This document shows positions 30,953 through 38,067 of a stretch of DNA of 39,239 nucleotides, in pieces (the stretch's first letter is position 1; each line of letters opens with the position of its first letter). Made by a program: the position numbers and the translations under genes. The notes beneath the pieces were generated by a model. The model ran no database searches. It was not told the origin of the DNA and saw only the letters and a program-made list of their open reading frames with translations. Source of the stretch: DASZKW01 sp035552775 (GTDB taxonomy: Bacteria > Actinomycetota > Acidimicrobiia > Acidimicrobiales > Palsa-688); assembly GCA_035552775.1 (NCBI GenBank), contig DASZKW010000021.1:1-39239 (forward strand), given 5' to 3'.

Positions 30953-32614
30953 ATGGTGACGGGCGCCTATCTCGACCTGCTCATCGTCGGCAGCGGCGTC
31001 GCCGGCCTGTCGGCCGCGGTGCGCGCCGTCACCCTGGAGCCCGGCCTGCGCGTCGGCGTCCTGTCCAAGTGCGAGCTTGCGGACTCGGCAACGCAGTGGG
31101 CGCAGGGAGGTGTGGCGGCGGCACTCGCCGGCCGCCGCGGGCACGACGGGCTGGCCGCCGGCCGCCGCGGGCACGACGGGCTGGCCGCCGGCCGCCGCGG
31201 CCACGACACCGCCGGCGACTCCCCCGAGCTGCACCTGGCGGACACCCTGGCCGCCGGCGCCGGCCTGTGCGACGCCGACGCCGTGCGCGTGCTGGTCACC
31301 GAGGGCCCCGACCGGGTCCGGGAGCTGGTCGCTCTCGGGGCGGTGTTCGACCGGGGGCCCGACGGGGCGCTGGCCCTGGCCCGGGAGGGGGGTCACTCGA
31401 CGGCACGGGTGGTCCACGCCGGCGGGGCGGCGACGGGCGCAGAAATCGAACGCGCCCTCGTCGAGGCGGTCCGGCGCAGCGCCACCGCCATCTGGGAAGG
31501 GTGGTTCGCCGCCGACCTGTGCATCGACGGCGGCGTCGACGGCGCCAGGGTCAGCGGCATCGTCGCCGCCGACCCCGGCGGGACCCCGACGCGGATAAGC
31601 GCCCGCCACATCCTGCTCGCCACCGGCGGCGCCGGCCAGCTGTTCTCCCAGACCACAAACCCCCGCCAGTCGACTGGTGACGGCCTGGCCATGGCCCTGC
31701 GGGCGGGGGTGGCGTGCGCGGACGTCGAGTTCGTCCAGTTCCACCCCACGGCGCTGGCGTACCCGGGGATGCCGCGCCCGCTGCTGTCGGAGGCGCTGCG
31801 CGGCGAGGGCGCCGTCCTGCGCGACGTGCGGGGCGAGCGCTTCGTCGACGAACTGGCGCCGCGCGACGTGGTCAGCGCGGCCATGACCGCCCGGATGCTC
31901 GACCAGGGCGCCGACCACCTGTGGCTCGACGCCCGGGGGGTGGACGGATTCGCCGTCCGCTTCCCGAGCCTGGCGGCCACCCTCGCCGCCGCCGGCCTCG
32001 ACGCCGCCGCCGAATGGCTACCGGTGGCGCCGGCCGCCCACTACCTGTGCGGGGGGGTGCTGACCGACCTGGACGGAGCCACCGGCGTGCCCGGCCTTTG
32101 GGCGGCGGGTGAGGTGGCGTGCAGCGGGGTGCACGGTGCCAACCGGCTGGCGTCGAACTCACTGCTCGAAGGCATGGTCTTCGCAGCCCGGGTGGTCGAG
32201 GCGATAGTCAGGGGAAAAGGGGGCCCGGACGCCACCGGAGCGCTACGTCCCCTGTTCGACACCACGCCGGCAGCGGGGACGATCCCGCTGACCGCCCTCA
32301 ACGCCGTCCCGCCCGCCGGCGCTTCCCCCCCTGCCGCCGATGCGGCCAAGCGCCGCGAGGGGCTGCAGAAGTTGATGACCGCCGACGCCGGAGTCGTGCG
32401 CGACGACGCTTCCCTCGCCGAGGTGGAGGGCTTCACCGCCGCCGCCGTCCTGGACCGCCCGGCAAGCGTCGCCGAACGTGAATTGAACAACCTGGCCACC
32501 GTCGGTCACGCCCTAGCCGCCGCGGCACGTGCGCGCACGGAGAGCCGGGGTACCCACCGGCGCTCGGATTTCCCCGACCGTTCCGATGCCATGATCCGCC
32601 GGTTCGTGCCATGA
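30953..32614 (+). CDS. nadB: L-aspartate oxidase with repeat insertion
   Basis: This 553-aa flavoenzyme oxidises aspartate to iminoaspartate for NAD synthesis. The FAD motif VGSGVAGLSAAV, then TQWAQGGVAAAL, HSTARVVHAGG, VQFHPTAL, LSEALRGEGAVL and CSGVHGANRLASNSLLEG are present. Between GGVAAAL and DSPELHLADTLAAG, where homologues have a short loop, there are three AGRRGHDGLA-type units from a 30-bp tandem array. ATG 30953 is the chosen start; no strong Shine-Dalgarno precedes it. It is coupled to nadC by ATGA. Confidence 0.95.
   Translation: MVTGAYLDLLIVGSGVAGLSAAVRAVTLEPGLRVGVLSKCELADSATQWAQGGVAAALAGRRGHDGLAAGRRGHDGLAAGRRGHDTAGDSPELHLADTLAAGAGLCDADAVRVLVTEGPDRVRELVALGAVFDRGPDGALALAREGGHSTARVVHAGGAATGAEIERALVEAVRRSATAIWEGWFAADLCIDGGVDGARVSGIVAADPGGTPTRISARHILLATGGAGQLFSQTTNPRQSTGDGLAMALRAGVACADVEFVQFHPTALAYPGMPRPLLSEALRGEGAVLRDVRGERFVDELAPRDVVSAAMTARMLDQGADHLWLDARGVDGFAVRFPSLAATLAAAGLDAAAEWLPVAPAAHYLCGGVLTDLDGATGVPGLWAAGEVACSGVHGANRLASNSLLEGMVFAARVVEAIVRGKGGPDATGALRPLFDTTPAAGTIPLTALNAVPPAGASPPAADAAKRREGLQKLMTADAGVVRDDASLAEVEGFTAAAVLDRPASVAERELNNLATVGHALAAAARARTESRGTHRRSDFPDRSDAMIRRFVP
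31127..31209. repeat. 30-bp in-frame tandem repeat, about 3 copies
   Basis: Near-perfect 30-bp units (GCACGACGGGCTGGCCGCCG then GCCGCCGCGG) insert a positively charged AGRRGHDGLA repeat into the FAD domain of NadB. Confidence 0.93.
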
Positions 32615-33498
32615 GCGACCTCGGGAGCCGACCGACAGGCGCAGGTTGGAGCTGGCTGGACCCGCCGATCACGGCTGCGCGCGAAGTGGCCACCAGGGCC
32701 CTGGCCGAGGACCTCGGCGTGCTCGGCGACCTAACCGCCGGCCTGATGCCGGCCGACGCCACCGTCGTCGCCGTGCTGGCCGCCCGCGGCGACGGCGTCC
32801 TGGCCGGGCGGTTGGCGGCCGACGAGGCGTTCCGGGCCGTGGACCCGGCGATCGCGGTCCAGTGGGAGGCGGCCGATGGTGACCGGCTGGCGCCCGGGAC
32901 GGTCGTCGCCGTGGTCAGGGGAGCGCTGCGCTCGGTGCTCACCGCCGAGCGAACGGTCCTCAACCTGCTGGGCCATCTTTCCGGGGTGGCCACCCTCACC
33001 CGCCGCTACGTCGACGCCGCCGGCGACGCTTGCTCCATCCGCGACACCCGGAAAACCACTCCCGGTCTGAGGGCGTTGGAAAAAGCCGCCGTGCGCGCCG
33101 GGGGAGGCGCCAACCACCGCGGCTCGCTTTCCGAGGGGATACTTGTCAAGGACAACCATCTGGCCGGGCTCGGCATCGCCGACGCCGTCGCCGCCGCCCG
33201 CCGGCGCTGGCCCGGGCACCCCGTCGAGGTGGAGTGCGACGACCTCGAGCAGGTGGGCGCCGCGTTGGCGGCCGGCGCCGACCTGGTACTGGTGGACAAC
33301 ATGTCGCCCGACGCGGTTGCCGCCGCTGTGCGCCTGGTAGCGGGCCGGGCGCCGGTCGAGGTCTCCGGCGGCGTCGGGCTCGCCGACGTGGCCGCGTACG
33401 CGGCGGCGGGCGCCGATCTCATCGCCGTGGGCGCCCTCACCCATTCCGCCCCGGTGCTCGATCTCGGCCTCGACCTCAGTCCCGGTCAGGGTCACTGA
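32611..33498 (+). CDS. nadC: nicotinate-nucleotide pyrophosphorylase (quinolinate phosphoribosyltransferase)
   Basis: This 295-aa enzyme converts quinolinate and PRPP to nicotinate mononucleotide. Family residues appear in LNLLGHLSGVATLTRRYVD, IRDTRKTTPGLRALEKAAVRAGGGANHR, LVKDNHLAG, VECDDLEQV and SGGVGLADVAAYAAAGADLIAVGALTHS. The ATG overlaps nadB. No nadA is visible in the window. Confidence 0.96.
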   Translation: MSDLGSRPTGAGWSWLDPPITAAREVATRALAEDLGVLGDLTAGLMPADATVVAVLAARGDGVLAGRLAADEAFRAVDPAIAVQWEAADGDRLAPGTVVAVVRGALRSVLTAERTVLNLLGHLSGVATLTRRYVDAAGDACSIRDTRKTTPGLRALEKAAVRAGGGANHRGSLSEGILVKDNHLAGLGIADAVAAARRRWPGHPVEVECDDLEQVGAALAAGADLVLVDNMSPDAVAAAVRLVAGRAPVEVSGGVGLADVAAYAAAGADLIAVGALTHSAPVLDLGLDLSPGQGH

Positions 33499-34295
33499 TG
33501 CTCGTTGCCATCGACGTGGGCAACACCCAGACAGTGATCGGTCTGTTCGCCCCCGGCGACGGCCCTGCGGGCAGCGGTAACGAGCTCGCCCACCACTGGC
33601 GGGTCTCGACGCGGGAGTCGAGCACCGCCGACGAGGTGGCCCTACAGCTCGACCAGCTCATCCAGCTCCAGGGTCTGGACCCCGCAGAGGTGGTGACAGG
33701 GATTGCGGTGGCGTCGGTGGTGCCCCGCCTGCGCGCCGCCCTGCGCGACATGACCGACCGCTGGTTCCACGTACCAACCGTGATCGTCGAACCGGGGATC
33801 AAGACCGGCATGCCGATCCTGTACGAAAACCCGCGGGAGGTGGGAGCCGATCGCATCGCCGACGCGGTGGCCGCCTTCGAGGCCTACGGGGGCCCGACGG
33901 TGGTGATCGACTTCGGCACGGCCACGACGTTCGAGGCCGTGTCCGAGCGCGGCGAGTACCTCGGCGGCACCATCGTCCCCGGTATCGAGATCTCACTGGA
34001 GGCGCTGTTCGCTCGGGCCTCCCTGCTGCCCCGGGTCGAGCTGATCGAGGCCACCAAGAGCGTCATCGGCAAGAACACCATCGAATCCCTTCAGTCCGGC
34101 GCCGTCTACGGGTTCGCCGCCCAGGTCGACGGCCTGTGCGCCCGATTCGAGGCAGAACTAGGGCCGTGCACGGTCGTGGCGACCGGCGGTCTGGCCGGTC
34201 TCATCTCCCCGGCTTCGAGCGCCATAGACCACTACGAGCCATGGCTGACCCTCGACGGGCTGCGCATCATCTACGGGCGAAACCAGCGGAGCTGA
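33498..34295 (+). CDS. coaX: type III pantothenate kinase
   Basis: This 265-aa ASKHA-fold kinase phosphorylates pantothenate for coenzyme A. MLVAIDVGNTQTVIGLF (phosphate 1), VGADRIADAVAAFEAYG, VVIDFGTATTFEAV, GGTIVPGIEIS and VVATGGLAGLI are diagnostic. ATG 33498 shares one base with the nadC stop (TGATG). The stop codon lies in the first unit of a tandem repeat. Confidence 0.96.
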   Translation: MLVAIDVGNTQTVIGLFAPGDGPAGSGNELAHHWRVSTRESSTADEVALQLDQLIQLQGLDPAEVVTGIAVASVVPRLRAALRDMTDRWFHVPTVIVEPGIKTGMPILYENPREVGADRIADAVAAFEAYGGPTVVIDFGTATTFEAVSERGEYLGGTIVPGIEISLEALFARASLLPRVELIEATKSVIGKNTIESLQSGAVYGFAAQVDGLCARFEAELGPCTVVATGGLAGLISPASSAIDHYEPWLTLDGLRIIYGRNQRS

Positions 34296-34343
34296 ACGAC
34301 CGGGCTGAACGACCGGGCTGAACGACCGGAGCTGAACGACCGG
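34291..34343. repeat. 13-14 bp tandem repeat, 4 copies, at the coaX stop
   Basis: Four units of GCTGAACGACCGG(A) follow each other. The first contains the coaX TGA, so each copy repeats the stop codon in a shifting frame. Confidence 0.9.
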
Positions 34344-34599
34344 AGTCCCGTCGGTCACGACGGGCGGACGCCACGACCCAGGTTCTCGATCGAAATGCGC
34401 GGTTGCGCGCGGGCGCCGCTCCGGCGTGCACGAAAACGTACGGTTTCCGTAGGATCTCGCGCATCCCGAGCGCACCGGCGCGCGTAACCATTCATTTCGG
34501 GTTCCGTGGGTGCCGCTGGCCCGCCCGCAAGCGTCCCGGCCCGGCGGCCCCGCCGGCCAAGCGGTCTTGTAGTTGCCCCGTCGGGCATACTCGGAAGCG
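34296..34599. other. 304-bp intergenic region ahead of the lysyl-tRNA synthetase gene
   Basis: After the tandem repeat come an ACGGGCGGACGCCACGACCC stretch, a 16-bp near-palindrome (34432-34447) and a mixed-GC leader. The lysS promoter is presumably here, but no hexamer pair stood out. No RNA gene or ORF with coding character was found. Confidence 0.5.
34432..34447. promoter_or_regulatory. 16-bp near-palindrome, candidate operator
   Basis: GAAAACGTACGGTTTC is symmetrical except for one base pair (GAAAnCGTACGnTTTC) around a CGTACG core. It lies 153 bases before the lysS ATG. Confidence 0.35.
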
Positions 34600-36603
34600 A
34601 TGCATGCGCGCGATACCGCCGCGGTCAGACGCGTACTCGGCGCGGCCCAGACCGAGGCCGCCGTCCTCGGTCACAACACAGTCGAGCCCGAACACCTCCT
34701 GGTCGGCCTCCTCGCCAGTCCCGGCGGTGCCGCCGCCGCCGTTCTCGCCGCCGCCGGCGCCAGCGAGGAGGCCGCCCGCCAGCTGCTTGTCCGGCGCCGG
34801 CCGCCGGTTAACCGGTCGGTGACGTCGCCGCCTATGTCGTCGCGGGCCAAAGAGGCGGTCCAGGAGGCCAACCGGGAGCGCAGCCGGCTGGGCGATGCTG
34901 AGCTAGGGACCGCGCACCTGCTGCTCGGACTCCTCTCCCCGAGAACGGGAGGCGCACTCGATGTGCTCGCCGACATGGGAATCGAACCGGCCGCCCTCCG
35001 CGACGATCTCCTGGCTCGCCGGCCGTGGCCGGTGGAGGGCGGGGGTCCCAGTCAGCGAACCGCCCTGTTGAATCAGCAGCCGTCCGCCGGGTTGCATCAG
35101 CAGCCGTCCGCCGGCAAATCCGCCGCCGACGCCGGGTTGGCCGCTGCCGCCGACGCCGGGGGGGACCGAGCCACCGCTGGGGTCATCGACCGCTCGCAGG
35201 TGCCGTACCGCTTCGAGCTCAGCGCTACCGCCGCCGACGTCGTCGCCCGCCACGCCGACCTCGGCGCCGGTGAGCACAGCGGAGAGATTGTCTCGGTCGC
35301 CGGCCGCCTCATGCTGCGACGGGAGCTCGGCAAGGTCACCTTCGGCGCCCTGCGGGACTCGTCGGGTCAGATCCAGCTGTTCGCCGGCGCCAAGTGGACT
35401 GCGGACTTCGACGATTTCAGCCGGCTGTCCCTTGGCGACTGGATAGGGGCGACGGGCGAGGTGGTGCGGACGAGGACCGGCGAGCTGTCGGTCGAGGTGA
35501 GCAGCTGGGTCCTGCTGGCCGAGGCCAGGCGCAGCTTCGGTGACAAGTGGCGCGGCATCGCCGACGTCGACCTGCGCTACCGCCAGCGCTACGCCGACCT
35601 GTGGGCCAACGAGGGCTCCAGGGAGATCCTGCTGCTTCGCAGCCGGGTGGTGTCGCTGACCCGGCGCTGGCTGGAGGACAGGGGTTTCGTCGAGGTCGAA
35701 ACGCCGATCTTCCATCCCGTCCCCGGCGGCGCGCTGGCCAGGCCTTTCGTCACCCACCACAACGCCTTGAACCTCGATCTGTACCTGCGGATCGCCCCCG
35801 AGTTGTACCTGAAGCGCCTGGTGGTGGGCGGCTTCGAGAAGGTGTTCGAGATCGGCAGGGTATTCCGCAACGAGGGCCTGTCGCCTCGGCACAACCCCGA
35901 GTTCACCATGCTGGAGCTGTACCAGGCCTACGCCGACTACGGCGACATGATGGTTTTGGTCGAGGGACTGGTGGCCCACTTGGCAGTAACGCTGCTCGGG
36001 ACCACCTCGATCGTCTACGGGGGCCGCGAGCTCGACCTGACGCCGCCATGGCGGCGGGCGACGATGTCGGAGCTGGTGGCCGAGCACACCGGGTTGGATA
36101 TCTCGGTGGCCACCGCCCCAGACGAGCTGCGTGCGTTGTGCGCAGCTCGCGGCATCCACGTCGAGGATGCGTGGGGGCCGGGAAAACTGCTGCTGGAGGT
36201 CTACGAGAAGACCACCGAGGCGTATCTCTGGGGTCCGGTGTTCGTGATGGACTACCCGAAGGAGGTGTCACCCCTGGCCCGCGACCACCGCAGCGCGCCG
36301 GGACTAGTGGAGCGCTTCGAGCCCGTCGTCGCCGGGCGGGAGCTCGGCAACGCCTTCAGCGAACTGGTCGATCCCGATGAGCAGCGGGCTCGTTTCCAGG
36401 CCCAGGTCCGGGCGCGGGCTGCGGGCGACGGCGAGGCCATGGGTGTGGACGAGGACTACCTGCGTGCCATGGAGTACGGCCTGCCGCCTACCGGGGGCCT
36501 CGGCATCGGCATGGACCGCCTGGTCATGCTGCTGTCGGGAGCGGAGGCCATCCGCGACGTCATCGCCTTCCCCACCATGCGCCCTGAGACCGGCCTGACC
36601 TGA
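34600..36603 (+). CDS. lysS: Clp N-domain repeats fused to class II lysyl-tRNA synthetase
   Basis: This 667-aa protein has two Clp_N repeats: residues 9-65 (VRRVLGAAQTEAAVLGHNTV, then EPEHLLVGLL) and 82-140 (SRAKEAVQEANRERSRLGDA, then ELGTAHLLLGLL). A Gln/Ala/Gly linker (about 141-198) follows, then a full LysRS: OB-fold anticodon domain (EIVSVAGRLMLRRELGKVTF), motif 1 region, motif 2 (FEIGRVFRNEGLSPRHNPEFTM) and motif 3 (GLGIGMDRLVMLLSG). Catalytic residues look intact, so it should charge tRNA(Lys). ClpC N-domains bind adaptors and phospho-arginine. No AAA module is present. I know of no standard LysRS with this extension. The open frame extends to 34573; ATG 34600 is used. Confidence 0.93.
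   Translation: MHARDTAAVRRVLGAAQTEAAVLGHNTVEPEHLLVGLLASPGGAAAAVLAAAGASEEAARQLLVRRRPPVNRSVTSPPMSSRAKEAVQEANRERSRLGDAELGTAHLLLGLLSPRTGGALDVLADMGIEPAALRDDLLARRPWPVEGGGPSQRTALLNQQPSAGLHQQPSAGKSAADAGLAAAADAGGDRATAGVIDRSQVPYRFELSATAADVVARHADLGAGEHSGEIVSVAGRLMLRRELGKVTFGALRDSSGQIQLFAGAKWTADFDDFSRLSLGDWIGATGEVVRTRTGELSVEVSSWVLLAEARRSFGDKWRGIADVDLRYRQRYADLWANEGSREILLLRSRVVSLTRRWLEDRGFVEVETPIFHPVPGGALARPFVTHHNALNLDLYLRIAPELYLKRLVVGGFEKVFEIGRVFRNEGLSPRHNPEFTMLELYQAYADYGDMMVLVEGLVAHLAVTLLGTTSIVYGGRELDLTPPWRRATMSELVAEHTGLDISVATAPDELRALCAARGIHVEDAWGPGKLLLEVYEKTTEAYLWGPVFVMDYPKEVSPLARDHRSAPGLVERFEPVVAGRELGNAFSELVDPDEQRARFQAQVRARAAGDGEAMGVDEDYLRAMEYGLPPTGGLGIGMDRLVMLLSGAEAIRDVIAFPTMRPETGLT
35068..35115. repeat. 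24-bp in-frame tandem repeat, 2 copies
   Basis: Two units differing at two bases encode LNQQPSAG and LHQQPSAG in the linker between the Clp_N and LysRS parts. Confidence 0.88.
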
Positions 36604-36620
36604 GACCAGCCTCGTCCGAC

Positions 36621-36658
36621 CCCTGACGGACTCGACCGGCCCTGACGGACTGGACCGG
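36621..36658. repeat. 19-bp tandem repeat, 2 copies, after lysS
   Basis: CCCTGACGGACTSGACCGG occurs twice in the 74-bp gap between the convergent lysS gene and the minus-strand gene at 36678. Confidence 0.88.
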
Positions 36659-36677
36659 CTCAGGTGGGTAGCAGATT

Positions 36678-37325
36678 CTAGTTTTGAGGACGCTCCCAGT
36701 CGACGCATACGCCCTTGCCTTCGAGCATGTCGATACGTTGGCGGGCCACCGCAGGGTTGAGGAAAGTGGATCTACCGGCGAGCACGGTGACGCCCACTCG
36801 TGGGCTGAGCGCGGCGGCGAGCGGCAGACCACCGTGCTCGAGGCTCAGACCGACAATGTGGGCGGCGACGATCCCAAGGGTCGTGATCATCGTGTCGAGG
36901 CTGACCAGCTGTCCTTTGCCGTCGAAGGAGGCAGCGAGTGGATCGCCGCCGCAGGCTGGGCATGCTTCCCAGACGTAGGGACAGTCGACACCCACTTCCA
37001 CGCCCGGGAGGAGCCGGCGGAACGCCGGTCCTTCGCCGTGAGGAGGATGGGGACAGCCGGAAGGCAACGCCAGACGGGTGCCCCACAGATCGCCTTCCAC
37101 CACGACGATCACCGCCCGATAGCTCACTGTTGGAGGTGGTCCTGTGTCGCGCTGGTTGAGGGCGGCGCGTGCTAACCGGACCTCGGCAACTAGGCGCTGG
37201 GACGCCGTCACCGAGTCGGACGCGGCCATCGGACCGTCAGCGACAAAATCCGTGTGCAGATCCGTCACGATCAGTGCCGCCCCTCCCGCCACTGGTTCGG
37301 AACGTTGGAGCCGACGTTTCAGCAC
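36678..37325 (-). CDS. protein of unknown function next to toxin module
   Basis: This 215-aa protein has no signal peptide or membrane helix. A cysteine cluster, DCPYVWEACPACGGDP, could bind zinc, and the C-terminal half contains LDTMITTLGIVAAHIVGLSLEHGG and ends EGKGVCVDWERPQN. GC at third positions is lower than in the housekeeping genes but still coding-like. GTG 37325 overlaps the stop of the 57-aa gene upstream (GTGCTGA). I do not recognise the family. Its position after an effector-immunity pair suggests an extra immunity gene or an accessory factor. Confidence 0.6.
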   Translation of the reverse strand: MLKRRLQRSEPVAGGAALIVTDLHTDFVADGPMAASDSVTASQRLVAEVRLARAALNQRDTGPPPTVSYRAVIVVVEGDLWGTRLALPSGCPHPPHGEGPAFRRLLPGVEVGVDCPYVWEACPACGGDPLAASFDGKGQLVSLDTMITTLGIVAAHIVGLSLEHGGLPLAAALSPRVGVTVLAGRSTFLNPAVARQRIDMLEGKGVCVDWERPQN

Positions 37326-37492
37326 TCCGCGCCGAGTCGGAGCCACGATCTGGCCCTCGGCTCGTCCAGGGTGGCCGAGGCAGCTACGATTCGACGCAGC
37401 GGGGGAACCGCCACCGCCTCGAGCACCGCGGTCAGCTCGCCCGCCCGGGCGGTCGGGGTCGATCTCGGGATCGCCTCCGCGCATACGGTCAT
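37319..37492 (-). CDS. 57-aa small protein of unknown function
   Basis: This short frame starts MTVCAEAIPRSTPTARAGEL and contains LEAVAVPPLRRIVAASATLDEPRARSWLRLGAEC. The ATG has AAGGAG five bases upstream, and a second AAGGAAG motif lies in a 16-bp duplication further up. It overlaps the following gene, implying coupling. The predicted helix content and small size suit an antitoxin-like or partner protein, but no family is recognised. Confidence 0.5.
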   Translation of the reverse strand: MTVCAEAIPRSTPTARAGELTAVLEAVAVPPLRRIVAASATLDEPRARSWLRLGAEC

Positions 37493-37499
37493 GTCGTCT

Positions 37500-37531
37500 C
37501 CTTGTTGTTGGTCTTCCTTGTTGTTGGTCTC
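37500..37531. repeat. 16-bp duplication carrying Shine-Dalgarno-like sequence
   Basis: CCTTGTTGTTGGTCTY occurs twice in tandem just upstream of the 57-aa gene; on the minus strand each copy gives an ACAACAAGG motif. Confidence 0.85.
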
Positions 37532-37740
37532 GCTTGCCGGCCGCTCCAAGAAGCGACGCTCGATTGTCTGGCCACGGTCCCAAGCAAGACACGCCCGACC
37601 AGGGGCTCCCATTCAGGTCCTGCAACCGGGTTGGTGGATACCCCCGGAGCGCTGCCCACTACACGAGACCGGGCTCACACGGACCAGCCTCGCCTGAACC
37701 GGCTGGCGTGGAAGCCAGCGCCGCAGGAAGGCCCGAGCAG

Positions 37741-38067
37741 CTACGTCCCGGCCGCCGTTCCAAGAGTCACGTCGACCCAGACGTCATGACCCCACTCGTC
37801 GACGACGGAGACCGGGTCACGGACCGGTCCGCGCGAGGGATCGAAGATCAGATCCAGACGCGGGTGTATGACGGAGCTGTCAAGCTCGAACCCATCGAGG
37901 CCGAGCACACGCTCGCCGGCCGCGGCGACGTCCCGCAGCACAGCACCGACGCCCGATCCCGAAATCAGCATGGTCCCAGGGCCCTGCCAGAAGAAGGGCA
38001 CCCCGTTCGCGAGGCACGCGGCGATGAGCGCTCGATGCGATCGGAGGCCGTCTTGACTGGAAGTCAA
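37741..38067 (-). CDS. putative immunity protein for the E5-like toxin
   Basis: This 108-aa acidic cytosolic protein contains GERVLGLDGFELDSSVIHPR and LDLIFDPSRG, and ends near DVWVDVTL. Its TTG start (38067) overlaps the toxin stop (TTGA), the usual arrangement for an immunity gene that must be made with its toxin. A short LGxDG...DSS similarity to colicin E5 immunity protein is visible but weak. The immunity role is inferred mainly from position. Confidence 0.65.
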   Translation of the reverse strand: MTSSQDGLRSHRALIAACLANGVPFFWQGPGTMLISGSGVGAVLRDVAAAGERVLGLDGFELDSSVIHPRLDLIFDPSRGPVRDPVSVVDEWGHDVWVDVTLGTAAGT

